Positions 17,364 to 31,685 are shown, counted from the stretch's first letter. The stretch is DNA of 64,000 nucleotides from Rhodophyticola porphyridii (GCF_003688285.1 NZ_RCNT01000004.1:248001-312000), one strand, 5' to 3'. The notes: generated from the sequence alone by a model not told the origin. Translations and numbers: made by a program.

Positions 17364-18412
17364 GCCTGCCCCAACCCTCCGAGCGCGCCTTCGTCCCGTT
17401 CGTCTCCGTCGCGGCAATGATGAAGCTGATCCATCAGGTCGGGCTCGACCGCATGCTGCGCGACCTTGCCGATTATATCGAGGATGATTTCCGGCGCTGG
17501 CCGCTCTTCGACAAGACGCCGCGCGTGGCCTCCCATTCCACCGATGGCGTGATCGAACTGATGCCCACATCCGACGGGGCGCTCTACAGTTTCAAATACG
17601 TCAACGGCCACCCCAAAAACATGAGGGACGGCCTGCAAACCGTTACCGCATTTGGGCTTCTGGCCGATGTGGCAACGGGCTATCCGATGTTGCTGAGTGA
17701 GATGACATTGCTGACCGCGCTGCGAACGGCAGCGATGTCGGCCATGGCTGCGCGCCATCTGGCGCCACAGGACGCCACCACGATGGCGATGATCGGCAAT
17801 GGCGCGCAATCGGAATTCCAGTGCCTCGCTTTCCGGGCGATCTGCGGCATCCACACGGTGCGTCTTTATGATGTGGACCCGGCCGCAACCGCCAAGGCGA
17901 TGGCGAACCTCCGGGATCAGGGCCTCACCCTCATCCCCTGCAAAACCCCCGAAGAGGCAATGGAAGGCGCCCAGATCGTCACCACCTGCACGGCGGACAA
18001 GCAATTCGCCACCATCCTGACCGACAACATGATCGGCAGCGGCATCCATATCAACGCGATCGGCGGAGATTGCCCCGGCAAGACCGAGCTGCATCGCGAC
18101 ATCCTGCTGAGGTCCGATATCTTCGTGGAGTTTCCGCCGCAGACCCGGGTCGAAGGCGAAATCCAGCAACTGGACGACGATCATCCGGTAACCGAGCTTT
18201 GGCAGGTGATCGCAGGCACCGCCCCGGGCCGCACCGCGCCAGCCCAGATCACGCTGTTCGACAGTGTCGGCTTCGCGATCGAGGATTTCTCCGCCCTGCG
18301 CTATATCCGCGACCGGCTGGAGGAGACCGGGCTTTACCAGCAGCTCGACCTGCTGGCCGACCCCGACGATCCGCGGGATCTGTTTGGCATGCTGCAGCGC
18401 GCGCGGCCCTGA
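17360..18412 (+). CDS. Ornithine cyclodeaminase
   Basis: 350 residues of the ornithine cyclodeaminase/mu-crystallin family, which converts ornithine to proline and ammonia using a bound NAD+. A Rossmann segment (MAMIGNGAQSEFQ) and the substrate-site region (NGHPKNM and the preceding YSFKYV) are present. INAIGGDCPGKTEL is a known signature that separates true ornithine cyclodeaminases from the alanine-dehydrogenase-like relatives. The start ATG overlaps the arginase stop (ATGA), showing translational coupling. Together with arginase it gives arginine to proline in two steps. Confidence 0.92.
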   Translation: MSLPQPSERAFVPFVSVAAMMKLIHQVGLDRMLRDLADYIEDDFRRWPLFDKTPRVASHSTDGVIELMPTSDGALYSFKYVNGHPKNMRDGLQTVTAFGLLADVATGYPMLLSEMTLLTALRTAAMSAMAARHLAPQDATTMAMIGNGAQSEFQCLAFRAICGIHTVRLYDVDPAATAKAMANLRDQGLTLIPCKTPEEAMEGAQIVTTCTADKQFATILTDNMIGSGIHINAIGGDCPGKTELHRDILLRSDIFVEFPPQTRVEGEIQQLDDDHPVTELWQVIAGTAPGRTAPAQITLFDSVGFAIEDFSALRYIRDRLEETGLYQQLDLLADPDDPRDLFGMLQRARP

Positions 18413-18465
18413 CGCAGACACCGCCGCGCCTGCGGGACCGGCCAGCCGGGCACGCCCGTGTCCCG

Positions 18466-18735
18466 TCAATGCAGCGGGAACTCTCCCACCACGTTCCGCC
18501 ATTCCCCCGGCGCAATCATCTTGCGATGGGTGAATCGAACCGAATGCAGCGGCCCGTCGATCTCGCCCTGCCAGAACTCGATGAATTTGAAGAGCCGCGG
18601 GTAATCCGGCGCCAGATCATAGTCCTGCCAGACGAACGTGTTGAGAACGCTTTGGAAATCCGGCATGCGATAGACCATCTCCGCCGTGGTAAGCCCATAG
18701 CCCTTCAACATCAACTCGGTCTCGGTTTCTGCCAT
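18466..18735 (-). CDS. usg: Usg family protein
   Basis: 89 residues matching the short alphaproteobacterial Usg family (named for its position near tryptophan-pathway genes in some species). The conserved stretch includes LKGYGLTTAEMVYRMPDF, LNTFVWQDYDLAPDYPRL and FWQGEIDGPLHSVRF. Molecular function is not known. It is a single gene here, divergent from gyrA. Confidence 0.85.
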   Translation of the reverse strand: MAETETELMLKGYGLTTAEMVYRMPDFQSVLNTFVWQDYDLAPDYPRLFKFIEFWQGEIDGPLHSVRFTHRKMIAPGEWRNVVGEFPLH

Positions 18736-18855
18736 CAGGCACCTCTCTTGTTGCCCTTGCCTGCCTCCAGCTTGCCATGACTTCGTAAACTTTCAAGAAA
18801 AACAGTTTGTTAGCAAAGCGCTCCCCCGGCTGACAAGCGGGTCGCGCATCCCCCA

Positions 18856-18885
18856 TTGCACCCCATATGCAGTTGCAGTTATACT
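18856..18885 (+). promoter_or_regulatory. Sigma-70-type promoter of gyrA
   Basis: -35 TTGCAC (18856-18861), an 18-bp spacer and -10 TATACT (18880-18885). Transcription would begin near 18892, about 40 bases before the GTG start of gyrA. Confidence 0.6.
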
Positions 18886-18930
18886 CAGCGGCAACAAAAT
18901 ATAGACGCAGCCAAAAGCGAGCACATCCGC

Positions 18931-21681
18931 GTGACTGACACGCCAGAACCCCCTGAAAACATGGACGAAACCGTGCCGGAGCGCCCAGAGTATTCCGGCC
19001 CGTCCATCGACATCTCCGAAGAAATGAAAACCTCCTTCATCGATTATGCGATGTCGGTAATCATTTCGCGTGCCATTCCAGACCTGCGTGACGGTCTGAA
19101 ACCGGTCCATCGCCGGATCCTTTATGCGATGCACGAAACCGGCAATACGCATGACAAATCCTACCGCAAGTCGGCCCGCCCCGTCGGCGATGTCATGGGG
19201 AAGTATCACCCCCATGGCGACAGCGCGATCTATGACGCGCTGGTGCGGATGGCGCAGGATTTCTCCATGTCGCTTCCGCTGCTGGACGGTCAGGGCAACT
19301 TCGGCTCCATGGACGGCGATAACCCCGCCGCGATGCGCTACACCGAAGTGCGCATGGACAAGCCTGCCGCGTTCCTGCTGAGCGATATCGACAAGGATAC
19401 GGTCGATTTTCAGGACAATTACGACGGCAAGGATCAGGAGCCCACGGTCCTGCCCGCCCGCTTCCCCAATATGCTGGTCAACGGCGCGGGCGGCATCGCG
19501 GTGGGCATGGCCACCAATATCCCGCCCCACAATCTGGGCGAGGTCATCGACGCCTGCCAGGCGCTGATCGAACGCCCGGATCTGAGTTCCGAAGAACTGA
19601 TCGAATATGTCCCGGCCCCCGATTTCCCCACAGGCGGCATCATTCTGGGCCGCTCCGGCGCGCGAAAGGCCTATCTCGAAGGCCGCGGCAGCGTCATCAT
19701 CCGCGCGAAAGCCCGGATCGAGGAGATCAGGAAAGACCGCTATGCGATTGTTCTTGATGAGATTCCCTATCAGGTGAACAAAGCCTCGATGATCGAGAAG
19801 ATCGCCGATCTGGTGCGCGAAAAGAAGATCGAGGGCATCAGCGCGGTTCAGGATGAATCCGATCGTATCGGCGTCCGCGTGGTGATCGAGCTGAAACGCG
19901 ACGCCACGCCCGAGGTCGTCCTGAACCAGTTGTTCCGCTTCACCCAGATGCAGACGCATTTCGGCTGCAACATGCTGGCGCTCAACGGCGGGCGGCCCGA
20001 ACAGCTGACCCTGCGCGGCTTTCTCACCGCCTTCCTGGATTTCCGCGAAGAGGTGGTCGCCCGGCGCACCGCATTCGAACTCAGAAAGGCGCGCGAGCGG
20101 TCCCATGTGCTGTGCGGTCTTGCCGTCGCTGTCAGCAATGTGGACGAAGTCGTTGCCACGATTAGGAAATCCGCCGATGCGGCCGAGGCTCGCGAGGCGC
20201 TGATGACGCGCCGCTGGCCCGCCGGGGAGATCGCCGATTACATCCGGCTGATCGACGATCCGACCCATAAGATGAATGACGACGGCACCTATAACCTGTC
20301 CGAAACGCAGGCCCGCGCGATCCTCGATCTGCGCCTGCAACGCCTGACGCAGATCGGCGTCAAGGAAGTGACCGACGAGCTTCAGGAGCTGGCCGGCAAG
20401 ATCAAGGATTACCTGGCCATCCTCGCCTCGCGGGAGCGGATCATGGCCATCATCGCGGCGGAACTGGCCGAGGTGAAGGAGCAATTCGCCGTCCCGCGTC
20501 GGACCGAAATCGTCGACTGGTCCGGCGATATGGACGACGAAGACCTGATTGAACGCGAGGACATGGTCGTGACGATCACTGCGGGCGGCTATATCAAACG
20601 GACGCCGCTTGCCGATTTCCGCGCGCAGAAACGGGGTGGCAAGGGCCTCTCGGGCGGCGCACTGAAAGAGGACGACGTGGTGACGTCCCTGTTCGTGGCC
20701 AATACCCATACACCGCTTCTGTTCTTCACCTCCGACGGCATGGTCTACAAGCTGAAGACATGGCGCCTGCCGCAGGGCTCGCGCGCGTCCCGCGGCAAGG
20801 CGGTGGTCAATATCCTGCCGATCCCCACAGGCGTGGGCATTGCCGCAGTGATGCCCGTCGACCGGGATGAGGATCACTGGGACGAGTTGCAGATTGTCTT
20901 CGCGACGACCGCCGGCGATGTCCGCCGCAATCAGCTGAGCGATTTCACGAACGTGAAATCCAACGGCAAGATCGCGATGAAACTGCCCGAGGACGGATCC
21001 GTCCAGCTGGTCAATGCCCGGATCTGCACCGAAGACGATGATGTGATGCTGGTCACAAATGCCGGGCGCGCGATCCGGTTCCGCACCACCGATGTGCGTG
21101 TGTTCAAGGGCCGCGATTCCACCGGCGTGCGCGGCATTCGCCTGCCCGAGGGCGACCGGGTCGTCTCCATGGCCGTGATCCGCCATTTCGAGGCCAGCGC
21201 CGACGAACGCGCCGCCTATCTCAAGATGCGCCGGGCCGTGGCCGGGCTGACGGACGAGCAGGACCCCTCCGAGGAGGAGGAGGAAGCCACTGGCAATCTG
21301 GCGCTGGCGCAGGATCGCTACGCGGAGATGTCCGCGGCGGAGGATCTGATCCTGACGATCACAACGGGCGGGCTGGGCAAGCTCTCCTCCTCCCACGACT
21401 ATCCCGTGCGCGGGCGCGGCGGCCAGGGCGTGGCCGCCATCGACAAGGCGATGCGCGGCGGCCCGCTTGTGGCAAGCTTCCCCGTGGAGATGGACGACCA
21501 GATCATGCTGGCGACTTCCACTGGCCAGTCGATCCGCGTTCCGGTGGATGGCATCTCCTTCCGCTCCCGCAGCGCCGGTGGCGTCAAGGTGTTCAACACC
21601 GCGCCCGGCGAAGAGGTGGTGAGTGTCGCCTGGATCGCCGATCAGGGCGCGGAGGATGAGGCGGAGGGCGAGACGGAATAG
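18931..21681 (+). CDS. gyrA: DNA gyrase subunit A
   Basis: 916 residues from the GTG at 18931 (ATG at 18961 is the alternative). The N-terminal topoisomerase IV-type domain carries the catalytic tyrosine Y137 (MRYTEVRMD). The quinolone-resistance region reads HPHGD-S98-AIYD102, the unmutated state at the positions that match E. coli S83 and D87. The C-terminal beta-pinwheel contains the GyrA box QKRGGKGL, which separates gyrase from ParC. An acidic insertion (EEEEEATGN) lies in the last pinwheel blades, which explains the slightly long product. GyrA cuts and rejoins DNA in the A2B2 gyrase. A good promoter lies upstream and transcription is monocistronic as far as can be seen. Confidence 0.97.
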   Translation: MTDTPEPPENMDETVPERPEYSGPSIDISEEMKTSFIDYAMSVIISRAIPDLRDGLKPVHRRILYAMHETGNTHDKSYRKSARPVGDVMGKYHPHGDSAIYDALVRMAQDFSMSLPLLDGQGNFGSMDGDNPAAMRYTEVRMDKPAAFLLSDIDKDTVDFQDNYDGKDQEPTVLPARFPNMLVNGAGGIAVGMATNIPPHNLGEVIDACQALIERPDLSSEELIEYVPAPDFPTGGIILGRSGARKAYLEGRGSVIIRAKARIEEIRKDRYAIVLDEIPYQVNKASMIEKIADLVREKKIEGISAVQDESDRIGVRVVIELKRDATPEVVLNQLFRFTQMQTHFGCNMLALNGGRPEQLTLRGFLTAFLDFREEVVARRTAFELRKARERSHVLCGLAVAVSNVDEVVATIRKSADAAEAREALMTRRWPAGEIADYIRLIDDPTHKMNDDGTYNLSETQARAILDLRLQRLTQIGVKEVTDELQELAGKIKDYLAILASRERIMAIIAAELAEVKEQFAVPRRTEIVDWSGDMDDEDLIEREDMVVTITAGGYIKRTPLADFRAQKRGGKGLSGGALKEDDVVTSLFVANTHTPLLFFTSDGMVYKLKTWRLPQGSRASRGKAVVNILPIPTGVGIAAVMPVDRDEDHWDELQIVFATTAGDVRRNQLSDFTNVKSNGKIAMKLPEDGSVQLVNARICTEDDDVMLVTNAGRAIRFRTTDVRVFKGRDSTGVRGIRLPEGDRVVSMAVIRHFEASADERAAYLKMRRAVAGLTDEQDPSEEEEEATGNLALAQDRYAEMSAAEDLILTITTGGLGKLSSSHDYPVRGRGGQGVAAIDKAMRGGPLVASFPVEMDDQIMLATSTGQSIRVPVDGISFRSRSAGGVKVFNTAPGEEVVSVAWIADQGAEDEAEGETE

Positions 21682-22204
21682 GGCAGGATATGGGCAGGAC
21701 GCCCTATCGCCCCAACTGGCGAATCACTTGCCCCGTCCGGCGCCGATTCCCGCCCCGAAACGGGCTTTCCCGGCGTTTTGCCCCCCAGGCCCCGAAAACC
21801 GGCTTTCAACAACTGTTGCATGTTTGCGAACAATAACCTGACCAAAAAGACAGGTTTCGGTCCGATCGAACGCCCTATTGTCTATCAGAACACTGCGTTT
21901 CCGAATTGGAACAGGCCAAAGCTTGACCCAAGCCCCCTGTTTCGGTCATGACCATGGGTGAGAGACCCAGAAAACATTGACCTTGCGGCCCCGTCCGGGG
22001 CAAGAGAACACAATTCTGGCCCATTTACCGACCATTTCCGCCGCGGAATGGCCGGTTTCTTGTCGTGGAAATACTTCAATTTCTGCACAGTTTTCCCGCA
22101 AAGCCGCCACAGTTCGAAATCACCATTAACCCACTGGGACCGAAAGGTTGGGGGTGAGGACGGTGCAAGTTTCCTCGGAGCACACGTCCACAGCAAAAGC
22201 GGGC
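21682..22204. other. 523-bp intergenic region between gyrA and the DoxX-like gene
   Basis: No protein gene can be supported. It contains the lux-box-like element at 21836-21855 with a candidate -10 (TATTGT, 21876-21881), and a GC-rich hairpin around 21985-22008. The stretch from 21888 to the next start would be a leader of about 320 bases. Confidence 0.6.
21836..21855 (+). promoter_or_regulatory. lux-box-like inverted repeat, copy 2
   Basis: ACCTGACC-AAAA-AGACAGGT, matching copy 1 (9917-9936, minus strand) at all 16 positions outside the central four, and also at the flanking A and TT. A -10-like TATTGT at 21876-21881 would put the transcription start about 42 bases from the element's centre, as in LuxR-activated promoters. 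It points toward the DoxX-like gene. Confidence 0.5.
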
Positions 22205-22828
22205 ATGACCATGAATACTCACACTGCAGACCGGATCACACTGAACAGCACCGCACAAAACCTGCTGCGGATTGTCATTGCGTCATATTTCCTTGCCGTC
22301 GGCTTGAACCTGATCCCCGGAACAAGTCTGACACCGCTTCTTGCACAGGTCGCGCCCGAGCAACTGGCCGCTCCCTTGGCCTCCATGGTGGTCTTCAGCC
22401 TGGCCTTTCTCGTCATGATCGGGCTCTACATGCGCCCGGCCGCCCTCATTCTCGGTATGATGACCTTCCTGTCGAGCTATCTCACGATGCTGGAACTGGG
22501 CGTCGCGGATGAACTCGGTGCCTTCTGGCGCGATCTGGTTCTGGTCGCCGCGCTCATGCTGACCTATGCGGAAAATGCACCGCGCGACTACCGGTTGCGC
22601 AAGATGATCCGTCACAAGGTCACGCCGCGCCGGGTTGTTCTGGCCGAAGGCCGCGCCAAGACCGAGCGTCCTGCCCCCATCGCGCCGGCTGTCGAACCTG
22701 CCGCCCCCGCGCCGATGCCCGAAAGCGAAGTGATCCCTTTCGTTGCCCGGCACCGCAGGGCCCGGGTCGCGGCGGCAAAGGTGGAAAACATCTTCGCCGA
22801 TCTCGACGATACCGCCATCGCAAGCTGA
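22205..22828 (+). CDS. DoxX-like small membrane protein
   Basis: 207 residues from the ATG at 22205 (a second ATG at 22211 is possible). Four hydrophobic spans cover about residues 15-130 in a DoxX-like pattern ([66 protein letters not shown]). A basic, proline- and alanine-rich cytoplasmic tail of about 75 residues follows. The DoxX family is linked to oxidoreductase or stress functions, but no specific role can be given. It is the first gene downstream of a lux-box-like element. Confidence 0.65.
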   Translation: MTMNTHTADRITLNSTAQNLLRIVIASYFLAVGLNLIPGTSLTPLLAQVAPEQLAAPLASMVVFSLAFLVMIGLYMRPAALILGMMTFLSSYLTMLELGVADELGAFWRDLVLVAALMLTYAENAPRDYRLRKMIRHKVTPRRVVLAEGRAKTERPAPIAPAVEPAAPAPMPESEVIPFVARHRRARVAAAKVENIFADLDDTAIAS

Positions 22829-22958
22829 TCTCCCTTCCCGAAACCGCTTGCTGAGAAACGCCATCCCCAGTGTCCCGGGGGTGGCGTTTCCATGTCCGGG
22901 GGGTGCGCGCGCATCGCGGGGGTTTTCAACACGGCGCCGGGCCGCTACATCCCGGGCC

Positions 22959-24332
22959 ATGACCCAATCCTTGCATATCATCGGCGGCGGCATGGCCGGA
23001 TCCGAAGCCGCCTGGCAGGCCAGTCAGCGCGGCGTGCCCGTCATCTTGCATGAAATGCGCCCCAGGACCGGCACCTTTGCCCATCGAACCGGCGATCTGG
23101 CCGAAATGGTCTGTTCCAACTCTTTCCGCTCCGATGACAGCGAGCAAAACGCCGTCGGTCTGCTGCATTGGGAAATGCGCGCCGCGGGCGGGCTGATCAT
23201 GGAGATGGCGGACCGGCACCGCCTGCCCGCGGGTGGCGCGCTCGCCGTCGACCGGGAGCCGTTTGCCGCCGCCGTCACCGAGCGGCTGCGCGCCCATCCC
23301 CTCGTCACCCTCTCGCAGGAAGAGGTCACCACGCTGCCCGCCTCCGGCCCGACCATCGTGGCCACCGGCCCGCTCACCTCCGGCGCGCTCGCCGGCGCCA
23401 TCGCCGCGGAAACCGGGCAGGACAGCCTTGCCTTCTTCGACGCCATCGCGCCGATCCTCTATTTCGACTCGATCGACATGTCCAAGGCCTGGATGCAGTC
23501 CCGCTACGACAAGGGCGAAACGGAGGAGGAGCGCACCGCCTATCTCAACTGCCCGATGGATCGCGACCAGTACGAGGCCTTCATCGATGCACTGCTGGCC
23601 GCCGACAAGACCGAATTCAAGCCCGGCGAGGCGTCGTCCGCCCCTGACACCACCCCTTATTTCGACGGCTGCCTGCCGATCGAGGTGATGGCCGAGCGGG
23701 GCCGGGAAACGCTGCGTTTCGGCCCCATGAAGCCCGTCGGCCTGACCAATCCGCACCAGCCGGACGTGAAGCCCTACGCGGTCGTGCAACTGCGCCGCGA
23801 CAACAAGCTGGGCACGCTCTACAACATCGTCGGCTTTCAGACCAAGATGAAGTACGGCGCGCAAACTTCTGTTTTTAAAATGATCCCGGGGCTTGAGAAT
23901 GCTCGGTTTGCGCGACTTGGCGGCATCCACCGCAACACATTCCTCAACTCCCCCACGCTTCTGGACGACCAGATGCGGCTGCGCAGCCGTCCGCATATCC
24001 GCTTTGCCGGCCAGATCACCGGGGTGGAAGGTTATGTGGAATCTGCGGCCATGGGCCTTCTGGCGGGGCGCCTTGCCGCGGCCGAGATCCTCGGCGAGCG
24101 GCTACCCACGATCCCCCAGGTGACCGCGATGGGGGCTCTGATCCATCACATCACCGGCGGGGCCGAGGCCAGGACCTTCCAGCCGATGAATGTGAATTTC
24201 GGCCTTTTCCCCCCGGTCGAGGGGCTCAAGGGCGGGCGGCGCGGCCGCAAGGACCGCTATAAGGCCTATACCGACCGCGCCAAGGCCGCCTGGACCGACT
24301 GGCTTGCCGCGACACGACTGGACGCCGCCTGA
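22959..24332 (+). CDS. trmFO: Folate-dependent tRNA uracil-54 methyltransferase TrmFO
   Basis: 457 residues from the ATG at 22959; the open frame upstream overlaps the previous gene and is not coding. The FAD motif is G9-G-G11-M-A-G14, and the conserved C52 ([12 protein letters not shown]) and the later cysteine in [14 protein letters not shown] match the active-site cysteines of the family. The enzyme makes ribothymidine at position 54 of tRNA using methylenetetrahydrofolate and [23 protein letters not shown] near the C-terminus is a family signature. The methyltransferase gene follows 22 bp later. Confidence 0.95.
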   Translation: MTQSLHIIGGGMAGSEAAWQASQRGVPVILHEMRPRTGTFAHRTGDLAEMVCSNSFRSDDSEQNAVGLLHWEMRAAGGLIMEMADRHRLPAGGALAVDREPFAAAVTERLRAHPLVTLSQEEVTTLPASGPTIVATGPLTSGALAGAIAAETGQDSLAFFDAIAPILYFDSIDMSKAWMQSRYDKGETEEERTAYLNCPMDRDQYEAFIDALLAADKTEFKPGEASSAPDTTPYFDGCLPIEVMAERGRETLRFGPMKPVGLTNPHQPDVKPYAVVQLRRDNKLGTLYNIVGFQTKMKYGAQTSVFKMIPGLENARFARLGGIHRNTFLNSPTLLDDQMRLRSRPHIRFAGQITGVEGYVESAAMGLLAGRLAAAEILGERLPTIPQVTAMGALIHHITGGAEARTFQPMNVNFGLFPPVEGLKGGRRGRKDRYKAYTDRAKAAWTDWLAATRLDAA

Positions 24333-24354
24333 CCCGCACTGCTAGCCTTGGCCC

Positions 24355-24966
24355 ATGACCGGGAAATTTCTGAAAAAGACCTACGGCATCGAAGGCATTC
24401 CCGCCGTGCGCGCGCATTACAACGAATGGGCCGCAAGCTATGATGCCGAGGTGGCGGAAAACGGCTATGCCACGCCTGCGCGCTGCGCGGCGGCGCTCAA
24501 GGCCGGCAGCCTGCCTCCGGAGGCGCCGATCCTCGACATGGGCTGCGGCACCGGGCTGGGCGGGCTGGCGCTGCGGGCCGAAGGCTTCACCACGCTCGAC
24601 GGCACCGACCTGTCGCCCGGCATGCTGGCGGAGGCCCGCGCGCGCGGCATCTACCGCCATCTCTTCCCCGCGACCGAGGGTGCGCCCGACATTCCCACCG
24701 GCGCCTACCGGGCGGTGTCCGCGATCGGCGTCATCGGCTCCGGCGCGGCCCCGGCCAGCCTCCTCGATACCTGCCTCGGCCTGCTGGACCCGGGCGGCTA
24801 TTTCGTCTTTTCGTTCAACGATCATACCCTGGCGATGCCGGAGTTCACCGATCATGTGGCGCGCTGGGAAACCGCCGGAACCGTCCGTATCCTGGTCGAG
24901 GAACACGGGCCGCATCTGCCGGGCCTGGACATGAACTCCACCGTCTATCTTCTTGAAAAAAATTGA
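24355..24966 (+). CDS. Class I SAM-dependent methyltransferase
   Basis: 203 residues with a Rossmann-type methyltransferase domain; motif I is D61-M-G-C-G-T-G-L-G-G (about residues 59-70). A Y-N-E-W-A segment near the N-terminus (residues 22-26) is common in small methyltransferases that act on small molecules or quinone-like substrates. The substrate is unknown. It lies between trmFO and gluQ, and its stop overlaps the TTG start of gluQ, so the three tRNA-linked genes may be one operon. A role in tRNA modification would be a guess from context only. Confidence 0.8.
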   Translation: MTGKFLKKTYGIEGIPAVRAHYNEWAASYDAEVAENGYATPARCAAALKAGSLPPEAPILDMGCGTGLGGLALRAEGFTTLDGTDLSPGMLAEARARGIYRHLFPATEGAPDIPTGAYRAVSAIGVIGSGAAPASLLDTCLGLLDPGGYFVFSFNDHTLAMPEFTDHVARWETAGTVRILVEEHGPHLPGLDMNSTVYLLEKN

Positions 24967-25853
24967 CCTTCCGTACAAGATTTGCACCGTCACCCACCGG
25001 CCCCCTGCATCTTGGCCATGCCTATTCGGCGATCCTCGCCCATGACATGGCCCATGCAGCGGGCGGTGCGTTCCTGCTCAGGATCGAGGATATCGACCGC
25101 GACCGCGCCAGACCGGAATGGGAAGACCAGATCTACGAGGATCTGGCCTGGCTCGGTCTGGACTGGGAAAGGCCGGTCTGGCGGCAATCGGACCACACGG
25201 AACGCTACGCCGCCGCCCTTGACGATCTGTGGCAGGCGGGCCTGCTTTACCCCTGCACCTGCAACCGCCGTGACATTCTGGCCGCGGCCAGCGCGCCCCA
25301 GGACGGGTCCGCGCCCCTGACCGGCCCCGATGGCCTCCTCTACCCCGGCACCTGCCGCGACAAACCGGGACCGCGCCCTGGCCAGGACCCGCGCCCCGAA
25401 GGCGTGGCGCTGCGGCTGAACATGGCGGTGGCGGTCCGGCGGGCCCTGCACACCGGTCGCGCTGCGCATCTAACCTTTCAGGAAACCGGGCACGGCCCCG
25501 ATGGCCAGCACGGGCAAATCGCCTTTCCGCCCGAAGATCTGACGGTGCTGGCTGGCGATATCGTCCTCTCCCGCAAGGATTTCATCGGCTCCTATCATCT
25601 CGCGGTCGTGCTGGACGACGCCGCCCAGGCCATCACCCATGTGGTGCGCGGCGAAGACCTGTTCGACGCAACCGCGATCCATGCCCTGCTGCAACGGCTG
25701 CTGGATCTGCCGACGCCGGTCTATCATCACCACCGGCTGATCCGCGACGATCAGGGCAGGCGGCTGGCCAAACGCGACGACGCGCGCGCGATCCGAACCT
25801 ATCGTGACGAGGGCGCCACGCCGCAGGATATCCGCACGAAGGTCGGCCTGTAA
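24963..25853 (+). CDS. gluQ: Glutamyl-Q tRNA(Asp) synthetase
   Basis: 296 residues, the length of GluQ-RS, a GluRS catalytic domain without the anticodon-binding part. The class I signature is H16-L-G-H19 (FAPSPTGPLHLGH). Zinc-site cysteines appear in YPCTCNRRDI and later in YPGTCRD. The KMSKS-like loop is RRLAKRDDAR. The enzyme attaches glutamate to queuosine at position 34 of tRNA-Asp; tgt and two tRNA-Asp genes are also in this window. The start is a TTG that overlaps the methyltransferase stop codon (TTGA). Confidence 0.92.
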   Translation: MTFRTRFAPSPTGPLHLGHAYSAILAHDMAHAAGGAFLLRIEDIDRDRARPEWEDQIYEDLAWLGLDWERPVWRQSDHTERYAAALDDLWQAGLLYPCTCNRRDILAAASAPQDGSAPLTGPDGLLYPGTCRDKPGPRPGQDPRPEGVALRLNMAVAVRRALHTGRAAHLTFQETGHGPDGQHGQIAFPPEDLTVLAGDIVLSRKDFIGSYHLAVVLDDAAQAITHVVRGEDLFDATAIHALLQRLLDLPTPVYHHHRLIRDDQGRRLAKRDDARAIRTYRDEGATPQDIRTKVGL

Positions 25854-25888
25854 AATATTAGCCTTGTGGTAAAAATGATCTCCACGCC

Positions 25889-26245
25889 TCAATCCGGCGC
25901 CATCAGCTCCAGCTCGTCGCCATCCCGCACCGCAGTGTAGAAGCAAACCCGCCGGTTGGTATGACAGGCCGGCCCCTCCTGCCGCACCAGCACCAGCAGC
26001 GCGTCACGGTCGCAATCCACCCGCATCTCCACCAGATGCTGCACATGCCCGCTGGTTTCGCCTTTTATCCAGAACGCCTGCCGCGACCGCGACCAATAGG
26101 TCACGCGGTCCGTCGCCAGCGTCCGCGCCACCGCTTCGGCATTCATCCAGGCCAGCATCAGAACCTCGCCCGTCTCCGCCTCCTGCGCGATCACGGGCAC
26201 AAGCCCGTCGGAATTGTAGCTCAGCGTGGCAGGGTCAAACCGCAT
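25889..26245 (-). CDS. hisI: Phosphoribosyl-AMP cyclohydrolase
   Basis: 118 residues from the ATG at 26245, which has AGAGG seven bases upstream. The family core is complete: LMLAWMNAEAVARTL, the YWSRSRQAFWIKGETSGHVQ stretch, and the metal-binding VDCDRDALL plus C-H in GPACHTNRRVCFY. It catalyses the third step of histidine synthesis, opening the purine ring of PR-AMP. There is no fused HisE domain, as is usual in alphaproteobacteria. It is convergent with gluQ (35 bp) and divergent from the Fe-S scaffold gene. Confidence 0.95.
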   Translation of the reverse strand: MRFDPATLSYNSDGLVPVIAQEAETGEVLMLAWMNAEAVARTLATDRVTYWSRSRQAFWIKGETSGHVQHLVEMRVDCDRDALLVLVRQEGPACHTNRRVCFYTAVRDGDELELMAPD

Positions 26246-26313
26246 CGTCGCACCTCTTTGCAAATCGGACGGGCGCCGCTACCTATAGGCATGACAGGTA
26301 CGAAAGCAACGCC

Positions 26314-26766
26314 ATGACCGCCGAAACCGACCTCATCAAGCTCTATTCGCAACGCATTCTGGCGCTGGCCGCCGACATTCCTCATGCGGAGCGGCTGGCC
26401 TCCCCCATGGCCAGCGTCAAGAAGCGCGCGCCGCTCTGCGGCTCGACGGTGACGGTGGATCTGGATGTGGAAGACGGCCGGATCACGCGCTTTGGTCAGG
26501 ACGTGAAAGCCTGCGCCCTCGGACAGGCCTCCGCCGCCCTGTTGGCGCAGAACATTCTTGGCCGAAATCAGGTCGAGGTGCAGGCTGCGCGCGATGCGCT
26601 CAAAGCCATGCTGAAGGAAAACGGCCCGCCCCCTGGCCCGCCTTTTTCGGGCTATGAGGTGCTGGAGCCCGCCCGCGATTACAAGAACCGCCACGCCTCG
26701 ATCATGCTGTCGCTGGAAGCCACGCTTCAGGCCATGGCGGAGGCGCAACAGGCGCATTGCGCCTGA
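26314..26766 (+). CDS. Iron-sulfur cluster assembly scaffold (IscU/NifU N-terminal-like) protein
   Basis: 150 residues related to the NifU N-terminal/IscU-like scaffold family found as a single gene in many alphaproteobacteria. Cysteine-containing segments are RAPLCGSTVTVDL, KACALGQASAALL and the C-terminal HC. The first two match the positions of cluster-ligand cysteines, but the spacing is not that of classical IscU, so cluster binding is an inference. It is divergent from hisI (68 bp between starts). Confidence 0.75.
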   Translation: MTAETDLIKLYSQRILALAADIPHAERLASPMASVKKRAPLCGSTVTVDLDVEDGRITRFGQDVKACALGQASAALLAQNILGRNQVEVQAARDALKAMLKENGPPPGPPFSGYEVLEPARDYKNRHASIMLSLEATLQAMAEAQQAHCA

Positions 26767-26809
26767 GCCTCTGCGGAGGAGCGTCTCCGCGTAACTCTCT
26801 TGCATATGC

Positions 26810-26847
26810 AAAAAAACCGCCGCACCCCGGGGCAACGGGGGCGGCGG
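26810..26847 (-). terminator. Rho-independent terminator for the small SOS-linked gene
   Basis: On the minus strand, a strong GC hairpin is followed by seven T residues (26816 down to 26810). Arms CCGCCGC/GCGGCGG (26817-26823 and 26841-26847) and CCCC/GGGG (26825-26828 and 26837-26840) enclose an 8-base loop. It would end the transcript of the small membrane protein at 26987-27118. Confidence 0.8.
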
Positions 26848-26986
26848 AGGATGCGTGTCTCATGGTCAGGGCCGGGGATGTCGCTCCAGGGAAAAAGCAC
26901 ATCCGTCAGGCAGTTGAGCCGGGCGCAGATGGGGATATCACGCGCGGCATCGGCCTCTGACAGACCGCAGGCAGTCTCGGGAAAGC

Positions 26987-27118
26987 TCAGATCAGTCCAG
27001 GCAGGTGAAACAGGCCCACCGTCAGACCGGCCAGAAGCAACACACCAATGCTGTCATAAAGCAGCGTGTCACGGGATCGGGCGAGGATACGGGCGGCTTG
27101 GGTGATCATGTCGTTCAT
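26987..27118 (-). CDS. Small single-span membrane protein downstream of a LexA box
   Basis: 43 residues from the ATG at 27118, or 40 from the ATG at 27109, which has the better ribosome site (AGGA, 8-base spacer). The N-terminal part is amphipathic and basic (ITQAARILARSRDTLL). The C-terminal half is one hydrophobic span (GVLLLAGLTVGLFHLPGLI). A perfect GAAC-N7-GAAC LexA site lies 55 bp upstream at 27173-27187, and a strong terminator follows, so the gene has its own transcription unit. The layout is like known SOS-induced small membrane proteins that block cell division (Caulobacter SidA type), but I cannot claim sequence homology. The 140 bases between its stop and the terminator carry no further gene. 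Confidence 0.7.
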   Translation of the reverse strand: MNDMITQAARILARSRDTLLYDSIGVLLLAGLTVGLFHLPGLI

Positions 27119-27172
27119 CCTGTCTCAACCTTTTGTTGACCCTTTGTTCTCATTTTCCGGCCGCCCTGTAAA

Positions 27173-27187
27173 GAACTTTTTGAGAAC
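27173..27187 (-). promoter_or_regulatory. LexA (SOS) box in front of the small membrane protein gene
   Basis: GAAC (27173-27176), 7 bases, GAAC (27184-27187): a perfect alphaproteobacterial SOS box (GTTC-N7-GTTC on the minus strand). A third GAAC follows at 27194-27197. The only gene downstream is the small membrane protein at 26987-27118; on the other side is the 3' end of recG. Confidence 0.75.
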
Positions 27188-27215
27188 ATACGCGAACAAA
27201 AGACGATTTAAGTGA

Positions 27216-31611
<4,396 letters not shown>

Positions 31612-31685
31612 TCACTGTCAAAGTGATAGGAGGCGGCCGCCCTCAGGTCCAGCCCGCGATCGCATGCGCGGGACGCCGGCCGCGG

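Noticed and set aside
18793-21396. 867-codon open frame opposite gyrA
   Set aside because: Antisense shadow; gyrA has all catalytic motifs on the plus strand.
26281-26299. ACCTATAGGCATGACAGGT, resembling a third lux-type box
   Set aside because: It is 19 bp rather than 20, differs inside both arms from the two matching elements, and lies in the short hisI leader region.
26848-26986. Possible second small gene between the SOS-linked gene and its terminator
   Set aside because: The only coding-like frame has no start codon and runs through the terminator hairpin.
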